A stretch of DNA of 64,000 nucleotides from contig NC_054746.1 of assembly GCF_018143015.1 (NCBI RefSeq), positions 43,928,701-43,992,700 on the forward strand. Reading direction: 5' to 3'. The notes beneath the pieces were generated by a model. That model searched no databases. It saw only the letters and a program-made list of their open reading frames with translations, and was not told the origin of the DNA. This DNA comes from Lytechinus variegatus (taxonomy: Eukaryota; Echinodermata; Echinoidea; Temnopleuroida; Toxopneustidae). Made by a program: the position numbers and the translations under genes. Shown here in pieces: positions 22,321-34,369 of this stretch. Position 1 is the first letter of the stretch. Each line of letters opens with the position of its first letter.

Positions 22321-22594
22321 TAAAACAAACAAACACACACACAAAAACACCTTTAAGGCCCCCTTTATTTATTAAATAAAGATGTTTTATTGTTTTTTCT
22401 CAAATTAAATTCATACAATACAGTTCACAAAGTAACAATTGTAAAGAATAATTCGAACAAATCACTTAAACCCTTATACATTTATGCACATCATGTATTC
22501 AAGGCCTAGATGGAGGGCCTGCATCGTATAAATCCAGATCCAAAACAGAACACCAAGGCCAACACCAGACTTGAAATCACCCGGTGTGTCTGTC

Positions 22595-23602
22595 CCACCT
22601 AGCCAGGAGGCTCCTAGACAGTAAAAATCATTTACGAACGTATACTCACTCTCCATGGAGCAGCCAGGGCTTGCGTCCGATTCAAGTGCGTGTACCGCAA
22701 AAAAAAAGAAAACTTTCGACCCCAAGATTTCTACTTTCCCTATTTATTCTAAAAGATCTAGCCCTAAATCATGTAAATGGTATACAACTTCATTTCTCAC
22801 ATTTCTACAATATTGATTTCGTTTTTAAACAAGAATTCATCAAAAAAAAAGAGAAAAATATTATAAAAAGACAGGGAAAACTTGCCACTGTGTTTACGCC
22901 ACCATCTTGATTTCTTCTTTTACTAGTATGGTCAGTTCCCCCATGTCTGCGCAGTCTCCCAAGTCTGTGCACCCGCGTATCTGCGCGATTCTAGTAAAAG
23001 ATACGCAACGAGCACGAACTTTACACATGCAATACATGGACAAGTATTCATCAGAAAATCTGACTCAAAAATGTGGAAAAATAATGAATTCAGGGCATTT
23101 TATGTGACGGCCTCAAAACACAGCCTTTGTCATCAAAATCCCTGAATCGTGTGCAAAGTAAATGAGTGCACAGACATGGGGTAGGCCTACAATTTTTTTT
23201 TTCAATCTGATTCTGAAAATGACTGCCCGAGGTTTTTTCAAGAAAATCCTATATTTTCTTCAATTTATTAATGAGAAATTATGTACACTTACTCTTAATA
23301 ATATAACGAACATTATTAACCAAAAGATTTTGTGAAATAAGAAGAAATTATTGTTAAATCTTGTCTCAAATTGTTAGGTGGGCAGACTAAAAAAGCAGTA
23401 AAGTAAAGTCATGACAGTACTTGAACTGAAGCTTGAAGTTAGACCTAGAATTAGCAGTCTAGGGCAAAAAAAAAAATCTGTTCTTTTTTTGCAGTATAGG
23501 CACATGAATTGGACGCAATTCGTGGCTCTGTGGAGGGTAAGCATATCTTAGTAAATGAGTTTTACTCTCTAGAGTAGAAGCCTCCTTCCTGGCTAGTTCC
23601 AC
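22595..23602. repeat. Inverted pair of ~115-bp repeats
   Basis: The complement of 22,595-22,708 resembles 23,481-23,602. Shared blocks are GCACNTGAATNGGACGCAA, a GTAAATGANTTTTACT block and CCTCCT.CTGGCTAG. They flank about 770 bp of unremarkable sequence. They could be the arms of a foldback element or a local inverted duplication upstream of PC. Confidence 0.5.
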
Positions 23603-23700
23603 CGCGAACCGACCAGGCAGGCACAGCCCGGCTCGCCGCGCTGCCCCGGTCTGTCGAGGCCTGCCACTGCCAGCCGGCAGCCCCTGGCATGCCCATGACA
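23575..23700. other. GC-rich island upstream of PC
   Basis: About 125 bp of markedly higher GC (CGCGAACCGACC..., GGCTCGCCGCGCTGCC) in an AT-rich neighbourhood, 4.2 kb upstream of the PC start codon. It could hold the non-coding first exon and promoter of PC, given the acceptor at 19,356, but no TATA box, initiator or donor pairs clearly with it. Confidence 0.25.
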
Positions 23701-24424
23701 TGTTCATTCTGGAATAATCTTGCAACCACACTAGAACTAGATCTAATTCATTAATTTGGTCAATAACAGGCAACAGAAATGAACAAAGTATAAGAGCACT
23801 AAAATTTATACTTACTCAGGTATTTAAAACGAAATATCTGCTGAGAGTTACTCGCAAATGACCAAAGTGGTGTGTTCAAAGTCACTTTCAGGACTGTCAC
23901 CACGTTAATACCGGTACTAGTTCTTCATTCATAACATCGCTGGTATACGGTATAAAGAGTCATCGAGAGAGAGATGGATCAATCGGATTCGCTCAACACA
24001 CATACACTGAGTATGATAGATATCTCGTGCCTGGATTTGGAAAGAAGTACTACATTATAATAATGAATAGCTAGTGGTGCACGGTCCGGTGGTGGTGTGA
24101 GGGGGGGGGGGGGAATAAGAGGAGGTTACTTGAATTAAATGGTCAAAATATACATGGCAAACATAGACAAGTTTATGATGAACAAAGTGCCACCATTAAC
24201 ATGATTTAATGCAGTAGTCAATGTAGAATCAAAACAATTCAGGGCAGGCCATGCCACAGCTTAGCTGACTTGTGACTGTGACGTGGCAAATATAGTGAAC
24301 GAAACGAGTAGGAAATGTTTTCACCTTTTCAAAATAAATCTCAATTTTGTATTCGGCATTTGATATGATATTCAAAATATGGCATCATATATTATACTTT
24401 TCATTTAGTTTAGTTGTGACGACC

Positions 24425-24625
24425 ACGGGTAAAAATGAACTTGGAAAAAAGGAAGCAAAATGATATAGAGAGAAGGGTGAAATAAGATGATATTTTCTGA
24501 ATATTAAATCAAAATCTATCACAAATATTAATCTTTGAAAAAAAAATGTTGAAAACTATGCTCGCTCACTTCGCTCACACCTTTTTATCAAGTTCCCCGC
24601 CCCCAAATACGCCATGCTCGACTCG
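24425..24625 (+). repeat. Dispersed repeat with GCTCGCTCACTTCGCTC motif, copy 1
   Basis: Contains TGATATTTTCTGAATATTA followed about 80 bp later by GCTCGCTCACTTCGCTCAC. Copies with the same order lie at 32,999-33,240, 33,950-34,150 (inverted), 38,165-38,440 and 41,665-41,920 (inverted). The full ones start near a G-rich tract with AGTGGC and end near GCCACTG, so they may be small inverted-end elements. Confidence 0.5.
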
Positions 24626-25253
24626 CCCCTGAACTGCCCTGAAACTGAACTGCCCTCGAATCATACTTTTTGACAAGAAATACAGCACTAAGAGGCTATA
24701 GGCCCAGAGGAAGGGTGTGGGAAACTATAGGAGAAATGAAATGATCATTTTCTCGCGCGAAGAGAGGAAGCAAAATTAATGTATGAATTTAACAAGATAA
24801 ATATGTTTCCTCTATAGGTTTTTATTCTGCTGAGAAAGAAAAGATTAAGAGACTTCCCCTAGCTCCCCCTTCGCTTTTAATTTTCTCCCTTTTTACCTTC
24901 CTCTTTAATGGGGGGGGGGGGACGATCCAACACGGTCCCCTGGCTACCAGGCTGTCTATAATTATATTGTACCGTATTGTATTTATTTTCCGTCAATTAA
25001 AAAACAATAACAAAGATATATATCTACAATGATCAATAAAATGAAATTTTTTTGCCCTATACTCAGCGTTGGTAACTATCGATCAACGAGAGCGGGCCCC
25101 TAGTCATAGAAATACATGTAAAAATATAAATCAGGCAAAATTTCCATTAATTTTATCAAAGTACAGAATAATTAATAAACAAAGAGGGAGTATTGGGCCA
25201 CTGTTGGCATTCAAGCGATGGGTGGACCCAAAGGGTGGACCTTAGGGCAAAAT

Positions 25254-25326
25254 GAATAGGCCTATGAGCCGGAACACTACTGTACTGAACCAGATTAGTG
25301 TTCTGGATCATAGGCCTATACTGTAG
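25254..25326. repeat. Short hairpin with ATAGGCCTAT ends
   Basis: ATAGGCCTATGAGCCGGAACACTA at the left is matched by TAGTGTTCTGGATCATAGGCCTAT at the right, with a 20-nt loop. Small foldback of unknown origin. Confidence 0.6.
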
Positions 25327-25825
25327 ATCAACTTATCAAGAGTTTATTTTGCAAACTGTATAGGCCTAAAAATAATAATCGGAGAGAACTCCGGGAGAAC
25401 TGAGATTTTTGTGGCAATACTACGAAAAGCTATGAAGCAATCTATCTCTGATATTACAGTCCTTGCGGATGGCGCATGGCCACGCTGCACGTTTTCTCAT
25501 TGTTTACTTCGTATTTACTACGACGTTTGTGTACAAACCAAATGGAGGCGCCATGGTGGGCGTGGTCAACATTCAATCAATTCAGTTTCTTTTCATTAAT
25601 TATGAAAACGAACCTAAAATTTCTTACAACTTGTTACAACTGAATTGCGTAGACGAAATGCAATTCAGGGTGTGGCCTTATTAAAATGAATGGATTTCAA
25701 GTCAGATTTTTAAACTAAGTCTATATGATTGAATTACCGTCCATTGTATTTTCTCGTCTGCTGATAAAATGATGAAATTTTTACTTAATTGCCAAGCTGA
25801 TAAAGCCCTTTCTTACAGATTTTGA

Positions 25826-26362
25826 TATAGTAGACTTGTTAAGAGGTTAAACGCTGCATTTTTTAGTACAAATGTCCCACTTGGCACAAATGTTCCTTGA
25901 GTCAAAAGAAAAAGATTCATCCAAAGAGACACGCTGTATCTATGCAAATAAGCAAGTAATTTGCATAAATTTGCATATCATGTCGATATAGTATAAAAAA
26001 GTAATTCAGAATATATTTTTCACCAGAACTGCCCTAAAATTGGAAATAAAGACTTAGGGTAAGACAGGGAAGAAAATTGTCATAAAATAATTGGGATATC
26101 CTTGTTTATTATTACCTAGTTTACATAAATTATGCAAATTGTAATTTAAAACAGAGTTTTTTTTCAAGAATCTTGAATTGTTTTATAAATAACAGCAATT
26201 AATACAAAATGTAAACATTCTACATGAAAGAGAATATATTAGCGAAAACATCGATATGCTTCATGACAGTATTAGTGTCTTAATTTGCTTAGAAAGAGGG
26301 CAAATATGTCAAAATGTATGCAGCGTTCACCCCCTTTTTTTGCAGTTAACAAGTCTACTAAT
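25826..26362. mobile_element. MITE with TAGTAGACTTGTTAA ends
   Basis: TAGTAGACTTGTTAA...AACGCTGCAT at 25,831-25,860 recurs inverted at about 26,316-26,358, bounding about 535 bp of AT-rich non-coding DNA that includes repeated TTTGCATA motifs. No transposase. Confidence 0.55.
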
Positions 26363-26739
26363 ATATTCTCCTATCTGTACCAGCCTTGGTATTATTTTCG
26401 CAGCTTTAGACCTTTTAATAAACGCAGAGAGGGGTGTACCCATTCCTTTGTGGAGCTCGTTATTGTGACAATGACTATATTAATTATGATATTCTCTGAC
26501 ACTGTAATTGTCTACTGAGATAACCGATCCCTATTGTACATTAATTTCAACATTACTAAGGATTTTACTTCTACATTAAATATGCAATCAAAACAAACTA
26601 TTGTCACACACTATTGAGTTGAGTGAGTGTAACAAGACTTAATTGAGATATCTAGAACCTCCTTTTCTATATATAACTTTAGGCCATAACAATTCTTTAC
26701 TTTTTATTTCTTTCGTAAAACTGGGTAATTTATCATTTT

Positions 26740-27150
26740 CTCTGGAGTTATGAACAACTAAATAAATGAAAATGATTTCTCTTATAATTCCTCTAACATA
26801 GCGACATCGGTAATGACACTCACTCACTATTTCTTTCGCAGATTTGACAATCAAGGAATTAGCATCATGATTGGTTTTAATGATGGCAATCCCACTTATT
26901 CAAGGAGTCAAATCTGTTTTAAGGTATAATAAAGAAAAGAGTAAGATATTTAAAATACAAAAGAAAAAACGGTGAGTGTGTGATGTCATCGGCTTCCACA
27001 TTTGTATACTGATCTGGATGAGCATATAGATTTTTGTGAAATTACGCGGAATGTCATAACTTTCGCATTTTACACCAGATATTGAAGAACTATTCAGCCG
27101 AGTTAATTTTGTTGGTTTAATTTTCAACTTCTAATTAAATCACATATTTT
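26740..27150. mobile_element. MITE family 1, degenerate copy
   Basis: Recognisable pieces of family 1 are the GTGAGTGTGTGATGTCATCG block near 26,972, the TTTTTGTGAAATTACGCGGAATGTCATAAC-like arm (27,030-27,062), and an inverted AAATAGTGAGTGAGTG piece near 26,815-26,832. The ends are not clear. Confidence 0.5.
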
Positions 27151-27574
27151 TGCTAGTGTGGACGACCGTATAGTGGAAGTACTTTCTTCTGAATCTTTAT
27201 ACTGGGTTCCGAGAAATAGTGCATTAACATCGCTGAAGAAAAGCAGAGGGCAAAGATTGGTGCAGATAAGGCTGCGGGAAAGCATTTGGAAAGAAGTAAA
27301 TGCAAAATAATCATTTCATAATATTTTGAGAAAATGAACGGTTTTCCTTTTTAAAGAACAACATACTGAAACGATTTCTTTCTTCCATTCTGTTCTGATC
27401 TTCCTCTTTTTTGCTTTGGTCTTGCCCTCTTATTTCGTGCCCGAGAAGGGGGGTGAATAAAAAAAAATTATCTGCAATCGGCTCTGCATGGCATTGACAA
27501 CAATCCTTTTTAGGCAGATGAAGAAAGATGATGTCTCGTAGAGGGCGCGAATCACATTAGACCAGAGTAGTACA

Positions 27575-28160
27575 TAAAGGTCAAGTCCACCACAGAAAAA
27601 TGTTGATTTGAATCAATAGAGATAAATCAGACAAGCATAATGCTCAAAATTTGATAAAAACGGATGTAAAATAATAAAGTTATGACCATTTTCGCCTATT
27701 TTTCACAAAGTATATGCACAATTTCAGTGACATGCAATTGAGAGAGTAGATGATGTCCCCAACTCACTATTTCTTTTGTTTTTATTGTTTGAATAAAAAT
27801 ATTTCAAGTTTTACAGATTTGACAATAAGGACCAACTTAACTGAACCATAAAATATTAAACAATGGTAATTCCACAAGTTCAGGGAGAAATAAAATTTTG
27901 TTCACATGACAATGAGGAGAAAATCAGATTATTTCATTTTTCATATAATAAAATAAAAAAAGAAATAGTGAGTGATGTCATCAGTTCCCTCCTTTGCATA
28001 CCGACTGGGATGTACATATAACTATTTTGTGAAATTAATCAAAATTCAGAAATGCCATAACTTTCTTATTTCATATCCAATTTTGATGACATTTTCAGCG
28101 TTATGCTTGTTTGATTTTCTCTGTTGAATCGTATCAACATATGGGGTGGACTCGGCCTTT
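27575..28160. mobile_element. MITE family 1, copy 2
   Basis: Full-length, with AAAGGTCAAGTCCACC at the left and GGTGGACTCGGCCTTT at the right. It has the conserved arms AAATTTGATAAAAACGGATG / ATCCAATTTTGATGACATTTTC and CACTATTTCTTTTG / CAAAAGAAATAGTG near the centre. Confidence 0.85.
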
Positions 28161-28545
28161 AACTCTGGATTTATAGAGCAAAGTACTTGACAAACTTAAG
28201 AATCGGGTGAAAGGCAATAATATCAAACGAAGTGCTTCTCCCTTGCATACTCACTTACTGCAATATCATATATTCCCTTTTGTATTTTCAAAATGCTATG
28301 AATTTCAGTTTTGGAAAAGCTTAATTTCTTTTTCGGTTGCTCACTCTCTCGCAGACACCCCTTTATTTGAATAGTACTATTAAGTACAATAATCATGCAA
28401 AAGATTGTTTGTTTGCTTATTTCATTTATTTATTTCTTTTATCATTATTAATAATATTCATTTATATATATATATATTTTTTTTTGGGGGGGGGGACGTG
28501 TGTAATTGAGTTTAAACAGACGTGCATATCAGTCAAATAGGATTC

Positions 28546-29131
28546 TTAGGACAAGTCCATCTCAACAATAACTTGATTTGAATAAAAAGAGACAAAATCA
28601 ACAAGCATAACACTGAAAATTTCATCAAAATCGGATGTAAAATAAAAAAGTTATGACATTTTAACGTTTCGCTTCATTTCACAAAAGTATTATATGCACA
28701 TCTCGGTCGGTTTGCAAATGAGGGAACTGATGACATCACTCACTCACTATTTCTTTTGTATTTTATTATATGAAATATTTTGATTTTCTCGTCATTGTCA
28801 TGTGAAATGAAGTTTCATTGCTCCCTGAACACGTGGAATTCCATTATTTTAACATTTTGTGCTTCAGGCAAGGATGTCCTAATCATCAAATAAATTGAAA
28901 TATTGTATAATTCAAACTATAAAAAAAACCAAAAGAAATAGTGAGTGAGTGACATCATCGACCATTTCATTTGCTCGTTCATGTAACTATTTTGTTAAAA
29001 ATAAGCGAAACTTTGAAATGTCATAAGTTTCTTATTTTACATCCCATTTTGATGAAATTTTCAGTATTGTGCTTGTCTGATTTTTCTCTATTGATTCAAA
29101 TCAACATTTTTCTGAGGTGAACTTGACCTTT
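28546..29131. mobile_element. MITE family 1, copy 3
   Basis: Full-length, from TTAGGACAAGTCCATC to GGTGAACTTGACCTTT. It is separated from copy 2 by less than 400 bp that includes an AT microsatellite and a T10-G10 tract. Confidence 0.85.
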
Positions 29132-29239
29132 AAAGTCACCATCCGAAAGTAATGACCAGCCGGGATTGAACCTCGAACATTTGTATCAGGCCGTAACTTC
29201 TCCATGTAGTTCGGATTGTAGGCACATGAAAAAAAAAAC

Positions 29240-30600
29240 CGATAACTATGGCGTGCCAAGTGTACGCCAGTATATTCTGGGCAATTCAAGCAATTCCGTA
29301 CACAAAATGTGTTTTTATTCAGACGAAAATCTTTTTGTCATGACGCTTTTCTAATTTCGTACACGAAATTTATTTTGTGTCACACAAAATCATTTTCGTC
29401 TCGACGAAATGCACAAAATAAATTTCGTTTAGACAAAATGTAATTGCGTCCACAAACTTCATTTGGCGTGCCATACAAAATGGCGCACCAAATGTCCGAT
29501 GGTAAATTCCGTCCAATTCACGTCATTCCGTACACAAAAGTTTTTTTGTTCGTATGAAAATGATTTCGTCATGACGCAGTTTTATTTCGTATACGAAATT
29601 ATTCTTGTCACACAAAATAAATTTTCGTCGAGACGAAATGAAATTTCGTCCACAAAATTTATTTCGTACACACGAAATGAATTTTGATCTAACGAAATAG
29701 CACCCCAATTGTCCAAAGGAAAATTCTGTAGGAAAATATGTGTTTCACTCCAACGAAATTCATTTCGTCATGATGCAGTTTGATTTCGTATACAAAATTT
29801 ATTTTGTGTCACACTTATAATCAATTTCTCGAGACGAAATAAAATTGCGTCCCCGAAATTCATTTCGTTGCGATGCAAATATTTATTCCGTCAACGAAAT
29901 GATTTTGTGTCACATCACAAAAAATTCCGTCGACAAAATGATTTTGTGTCACATCACAAAAAATTCCGTCCATGTAAAATAATTCTGTCTCCTCTTTCTG
30001 GCAGGGAATATGAGATCGTCGCTGATTGGCTGCACCTTGCTCAAGCCGATATCTTCGCTCGATCGATTCCGGGCGCGGGACGGTCACACTCACAGGTCGG
30101 CATGTTGGTGAACCTTTCTTGTTTAGCTTAGATTTCACGTTATTCATGTCAACGAGAGCTGCAAACAACTTCTCTAATTGGTAGAATGTGGACGGACATT
30201 GCATTCGTAAGTTTAGCTATGTTTTCGACTTCAAAATTACGTTGAAAACAAAATGGGAATTCGTTAGTCGTTGCCAAACTTGCATTTGCAAGAAGCTGTG
30301 CAATTTATAGTCCCGTGTATTCAAGTTTGTGTAGGGTCCTACTGTAGTCGACCATGCCCATGCCAGGCCAGGGGGGATTGGTCTTTTGTGCACACCTCTT
30401 CTTCCAGGCTGGTACAGTCCGCCACTGGCGTATTATCGTACCTCGTACCTAAAATGGTAATGAATTATACAGGCTGATATTTAGGCCTAGATTTTGATAA
30501 ATGGTGTAAAATTCATACTCAGACTGACTCAGAGCAAAATGCATGTTGAAATTGGAAACTTCATTGGATGACAAATTTTAAATAATTATTGACTGTCTGA
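29240..30600 (+). repeat. ACGAAAT-rich interspersed element, copy A
   Basis: The left half is built of short palindromic modules (TTTCGT...ACGAAAT, AAAATTTATTTTGT) about 20-60 bp long. The right half is unique, with GGCAGGGAATATGAGATCGTCGC..., CCAACATGCCGACC (inverted) and a tail related to the inner arm of MITE family 2. Copy B is at 58,970-60,218 in the opposite orientation. Copy A carries about 50 bp after CACACCT (from about 30,403) that copy B lacks. No frame longer than about 110 codons, and those present are repeat-derived. Confidence 0.75.
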
Positions 30601-30699
30601 GTCAGTGATTGACGTGATTTTATTTTTAGATTATTAAAAACAGCTTTAGCTTGGGCACCCACACGCATTGCGAGGTTAGTATTAATACTGGTAAATTAA

Positions 30700-31632
30700 A
30701 CCATTGAACCATGTTTGGCAGTGGATTTCGAATTGACAGTTAACATGGTTAATGAGTTAGTGGGTCGCGCATGCTGGCTTGCTGCGATCCCACTTCTGCA
30801 AGTGATGTCCACGTCCATAAGGCATTAAGCACACCACTTCTAAATAATGGCTTGGTTTTTCTGTGCGCTGTGGCATGTCAGGGGCGGATCCAGCTTTTAT
30901 AAAGGGGGGGTTGGGGTGGTATGTGAGGGAGCGTAGCGACCGAGTCCAAGCGAGCGGAGCAAGCGAGGGTGTTTGGGGGGGTGTCCCCCCTCCCACGTAG
31001 GGAAAATTTTTGAAAATCTGTGTGAAAATGGCGTTTCCTTGCATCTAAAACACCACTATTTTTGATATAGAGGTCGTTGCCAAATTAACCCCCATGAAAA
31101 TTTGTAAAATTAAGTTGCGATCCCCCATTTTTTTTTTTTAATGGGATTTTTGTTTGGGGATGAGAATCGGCAACCCTGGCCTAGATTGTCACTTCCGCGG
31201 TGGCCCGTGTCCTCAAAAAAGCTGATGGGGGGGCAAAAAGGACTATGTGACATTTGTTCGCCCAACCCTCCCCCAAATAAATAATAATAATAAATTAAAT
31301 GAATACATAGAAATAGAATAAAATAAAATTACAAGTTTTTTAAAAAAGATAAGATTTAAAAAAATGGTCCTGGGCAGATTTTTTTTTTTTTTGGGGGGGG
31401 GTTGCAACCCCCCCTCTAGATCTGTTTCTGCATGTAATGAACCCTTGACTATGAGTTGGGCTTGTCCGTAGACTCTAATGTTAGAGTCGAGGCCTATCTC
31501 GGCTCGGGCCCAAAGATGCGCCACCGCGCACAGAAAAATCATGTGGTATGGACACCAGAAGTGAGAATGAGATCCCATGCGCGACCCACTGACTTAGATA
31601 TCCACTGCCAAAACGGTTCATGGTACAGGGTA
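30700..31632. mobile_element. Foldback element with GTGGGTCGCGCATG arms
   Basis: Arms of about 90 nt: ACCATGTTTGGCAGTGGA...GTGGGTCGCGCATG at the left and CATGCGCGACCCAC...TCCACTGCCAAAACGG at the right. They bound about 930 bp that includes a nested element (30,881-31,424). Confidence 0.65.
30881..31424. mobile_element. hAT-like MITE nested in the foldback
   Basis: Starts CAGGGGCGGATCCAG, a typical hAT end, and finishes with the diverged complement (CTAGATCTGTTTCTG). GCATGT occurs directly on both sides, a possible remnant of the 8-bp target duplication. It includes the GAGCGTAGCGACCG/AGCGAGCGGAGCAAGCGAG stretch and two G-runs. Confidence 0.45.
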
Positions 31633-31989
31633 TAGGGCAAGTCCAAGAAAAGGTCACCCTAGAAGATAAAATTTTATCTCCAATTTAAGAAGTTATCTTT
31701 GGAGGGGTAAGAAAGCCTATCGCCTGTTGTGGTAGCCTAAGTATGTTTGGCCTAGGTCCTAGCCCCACTCATTACTAGTACAAGTTTAGTTACTTCGAGC
31801 GATGTTTGTGCCGGCTCCACTTCACCACCACTACTATACGCTCCATCTGGCTGAACATCGTGTCCGTTAAGTCGATCTGATATTCCGAGTGACAAAGGTG
31901 GGATTTTATGGGGAAATATAAAACTCATGGAACATCACGATCTTTAAAAACAAAACTAATATAGGAGGGGGTCCAGTGTCCGGACATGT

Positions 31990-32460
31990 TATCTTTTGGT
32001 TACACTTCGTAATTCAGAAGGTTCGTAATTCCAAAACACGTGAATTCATTATTGCCTGAACCACAATGTTCGTTAAATCGAAAAAGGGTTCGTTAATCCG
32101 AACATTTGTGGCGTAATTCCGAAGGTTCGTTAATCCGAAAAGGAATAATGAGTGATAATTCCGAAGGTTCGTTAGTCCGAAAACGAAATGAGGTTCGTTA
32201 ATCCGAAAACGAAATGAGGTTCGTTAATCCGAAAAAACTAAATGAACAACGAACCTCATTTTTTTTCGGACTAACGAACCTTCGGAATTATGACTCTCAT
32301 TATTCCTTTTCGGATTAACGAACCTTTGGAACAACGAACGTCATTTCAATTTTTGGATTGTCGGACCTTCGGAACAACGAACCTTATTTCGCTTTCAGAT
32401 TAACGAACCTCCGGAATATCCAAACCTTCGGAATAACGAAGCTTCGGAATTATGAATGTA
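31990..32460. repeat. Palindromic array of GGTTCGTTAATCCGAAAA modules
   Basis: About a dozen modules (18-40 bp) of the type GGTTCGTTAATCCGAAAA and AATTCCGAAGGTTCGTTA run forward to a dyad centre near 32,240 and then reappear as TTTTCGGATTAACGAACC. The whole 470 bp can fold on itself. It contains no coding frame. Confidence 0.85.
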
Positions 32461-32639
32461 AACAATCTTTTTGAAGCCTTCCTTTTTGTCTTTGGATTAC
32501 ACTAAAAATATGAATTCAATACTTGTAATCATCTTCTATTTTGTTCTTTATATTTCCCAACATTTTGTACTAAAATTTGATGAAACTTCGCTTCTAACTT
32601 TTTTCAAATGACTTTCTAACATTGATCGTGTGGACACAC

Positions 32640-32850
32640 AACCTGTACGGACACACAACAACTGAGTGACCTGAAACTCAGGCAGGACGTTTAGCAATAC
32701 TTGATTAACCTTATGCCCAAATTTCATGAACTAGGTTTCTAAGTTTTCATTTAAAAAACACAACCTTTTGTTAAGATTTGGTGTTGATGCCGCCACCGTC
32801 AGAAAAACAGCGCCTATAATTTTACTCTCCTATGCAGGTGAAACAAAACG
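32640..32850 (+). repeat. 5'-truncated copy of the repeat at 1,762-2,296
   Basis: Aligns by eye from GTGACCTGAAACTCAGGCAGG through AAATTTCATGAACTAGG to GCGCCTATAATTTTACTCTC and TATGCAGGTGAAACAAAA, the 3' half of the element at 1,762. Confidence 0.65.
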
Positions 32851-32998
32851 GAAGGAAAGAAGGGAAAACACAAATTTTGCGCATTTTCATGTATTTATTT
32901 TCAATAGTCTCGGCAGTGCAGCCGTCCTTGCATGGTAACTATTATATAAAGATTATCCAGCAGCTTGCAAAGGAAAGTCAGTTTCAAAGTAATTTCTT

Positions 32999-33240
32999 CA
33001 GTGCACAGATGAGGCGAGGGGGTCTTCGGGCGCTTGCCCCCTCTCCTCTCCTACAAAAATAAATTATGACCAAGAAAGTAGAAAAGAAAATGGTGAAATA
33101 TATTTTTTCTGAATATTATGCTTTCATTGGATATTTATAAAGTTAAATATTTTTATTTTTTTTGCTCGCTCACAAAAAAAAGATCTGCCCAATTATTCAT
33201 ATCTAGCCCCTTCAAAACTTTGGCTCACTTCGCCACTGAT
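32999..33240 (+). repeat. Dispersed GCTCGCTC repeat, copy 2
   Basis: Contains AAATTATGACCAAGAAAG, TTTTCTGAATATTATG and TTGCTCGCTCAC, and ends TTCGCCACTG. Same order as the copy at 38,165. Confidence 0.6.
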
Positions 33241-33439
33241 TTGTTTCATCACACTTCTATGCAAATACTTACGCCTATAGAATAGAATACATTATATCCT
33301 ACATAGAGTAAATCATGTATAGTACTATTGGTTCAAGTAGCATCATGTGACCGAATATATTTCAACTCTGACGTCATACCTCGATATATTTTTGGATACT
33401 AGTATATCGAGGTCTGACATCATTATTTCACAAAACTGG

Positions 33440-33555
33440 ATCTAGCTAAACTCTCAGGCACACCGGCCAGCGCGCTCTCTCTCCCGGGCAAGTCCAGCGA
33501 TGTGTCGGCACAGGCACTGATCTGCGTTCTGCTGAGCACGATGGCTCAGAGAAAA
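33440..33555 (+). other. GC-rich spot with a possible tiny first exon
   Basis: CpG-containing stretch followed by ATGGCTCAGAGAAAAGTAGG (ATG at 33,541) and two possible donors. The second donor (GTAATT, 33,550) would leave phase 1, the phase needed by the THAP exon at 37,085. The predicted peptide (MAQRKV) has no THAP cysteines, so a link is speculative. Confidence 0.15.
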
Positions 33556-33641
33556 GTAGGTAATTCAACTCAAGTAACCGGACTTTGCAAGCTCATCACA
33601 TAGATTTTGGTTATAAATTATAAAAAGTTGGATAAAAAACA

Positions 33642-33807
33642 AATATATCAGGCGTTTCATTCGAAAGCATAGTGGGAATTATTAATCCTCGGTTGGACTG
33701 GCAAAACTACTATATTTCCCTCGGGGCTTCGCCCCTCAGGAAGTAATTGTCAGACCAACCTCGGATAAATAATTCAACTATACTTTCTCAAAGCCTGATA
33801 TATTTGT
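33642..33807. mobile_element. 165-bp foldback MITE
   Basis: Nearly perfect hairpin: CAAATATATCAGGCGTTTC... at the left, GCCTGATATATTTG at the right, with dyad centre GGGCTTCGCCCC. Arms about 75 nt. Confidence 0.8.
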
Positions 33808-33949
33808 TTACTATTTCTCATAATTCCATATGGCTTTGTGTAATTATTTTGTGTCCAGAATTACTTCATTAATATGAAATTTTATTCAGAATCACAAAAA
33901 CTGCAAGCTCTCTTTTTCTCCTAATAATCAGAGACAAAATGAGCCCAAG

Positions 33950-34150
33950 ATTTTGAGGGAGTCAGATGTGTCATATCAGGCAAAATTCAATAGAAGTTGT
34001 GAGCGAGCAAGCTTTTCATTAAAAAAAAATCACATTTTGTAGCTTGACATAAAAATATTCAGAAAATGTTATATTTCATTTTTCTTTCCCTTTTTTTTTG
34101 GGGGGGGGGAGAGCATCCCAAGCCTCCCCCCATCTATGCACCTCTGTCTA
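33950..34150 (-). repeat. Dispersed GCTCGCTC repeat, copy 3 (inverted)
   Basis: Contains GTGAGCGAGCAAGC, ATATTCAGAAAATG and a T9-G9 tract in the order expected for the complement of the copies at 32,999 and 38,165. Confidence 0.55.
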
Positions 34151-34369
34151 GTGTCTATATTACTGTTATATTGTTATTTCAAGACTAATTTTCATAGAAA
34201 CGATTGGTTCAGAAAAAATATTAAACACATGCAGCCTTTCATGGAAAGTTCCCCCGGTTGTCCCGAAAAGGTGTGTTTTGTTTGACTTTCCTCCTCAACC
34301 CACCCTTTCGAGAAAAGCTCTCGCGGCATATCTCAACGTCCGTATGACATATTTGTCCTGCCCACCAGA

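Noticed and set aside
25411-25684. Overlapping plus-strand frames of 62 and 73 codons in a slightly GC-richer patch
   Set aside because: No known motif, no splice-compatible neighbours and compositional bias explains the openness.
29860-30204. 114-codon frame also seen in the other copy of the ACGAAAT element
   Set aside because: It spans the repeated ACGAAAT modules, differs in frame and ends between the two copies, and has no known domain.
33541-33550. ATGGCTCAGAG as the first exon of the THAP gene
   Set aside because: A compatible phase-1 donor exists, but the peptide lacks the two N-terminal THAP cysteines and lies 3.5 kb away behind several MITEs; kept only as a weak note.
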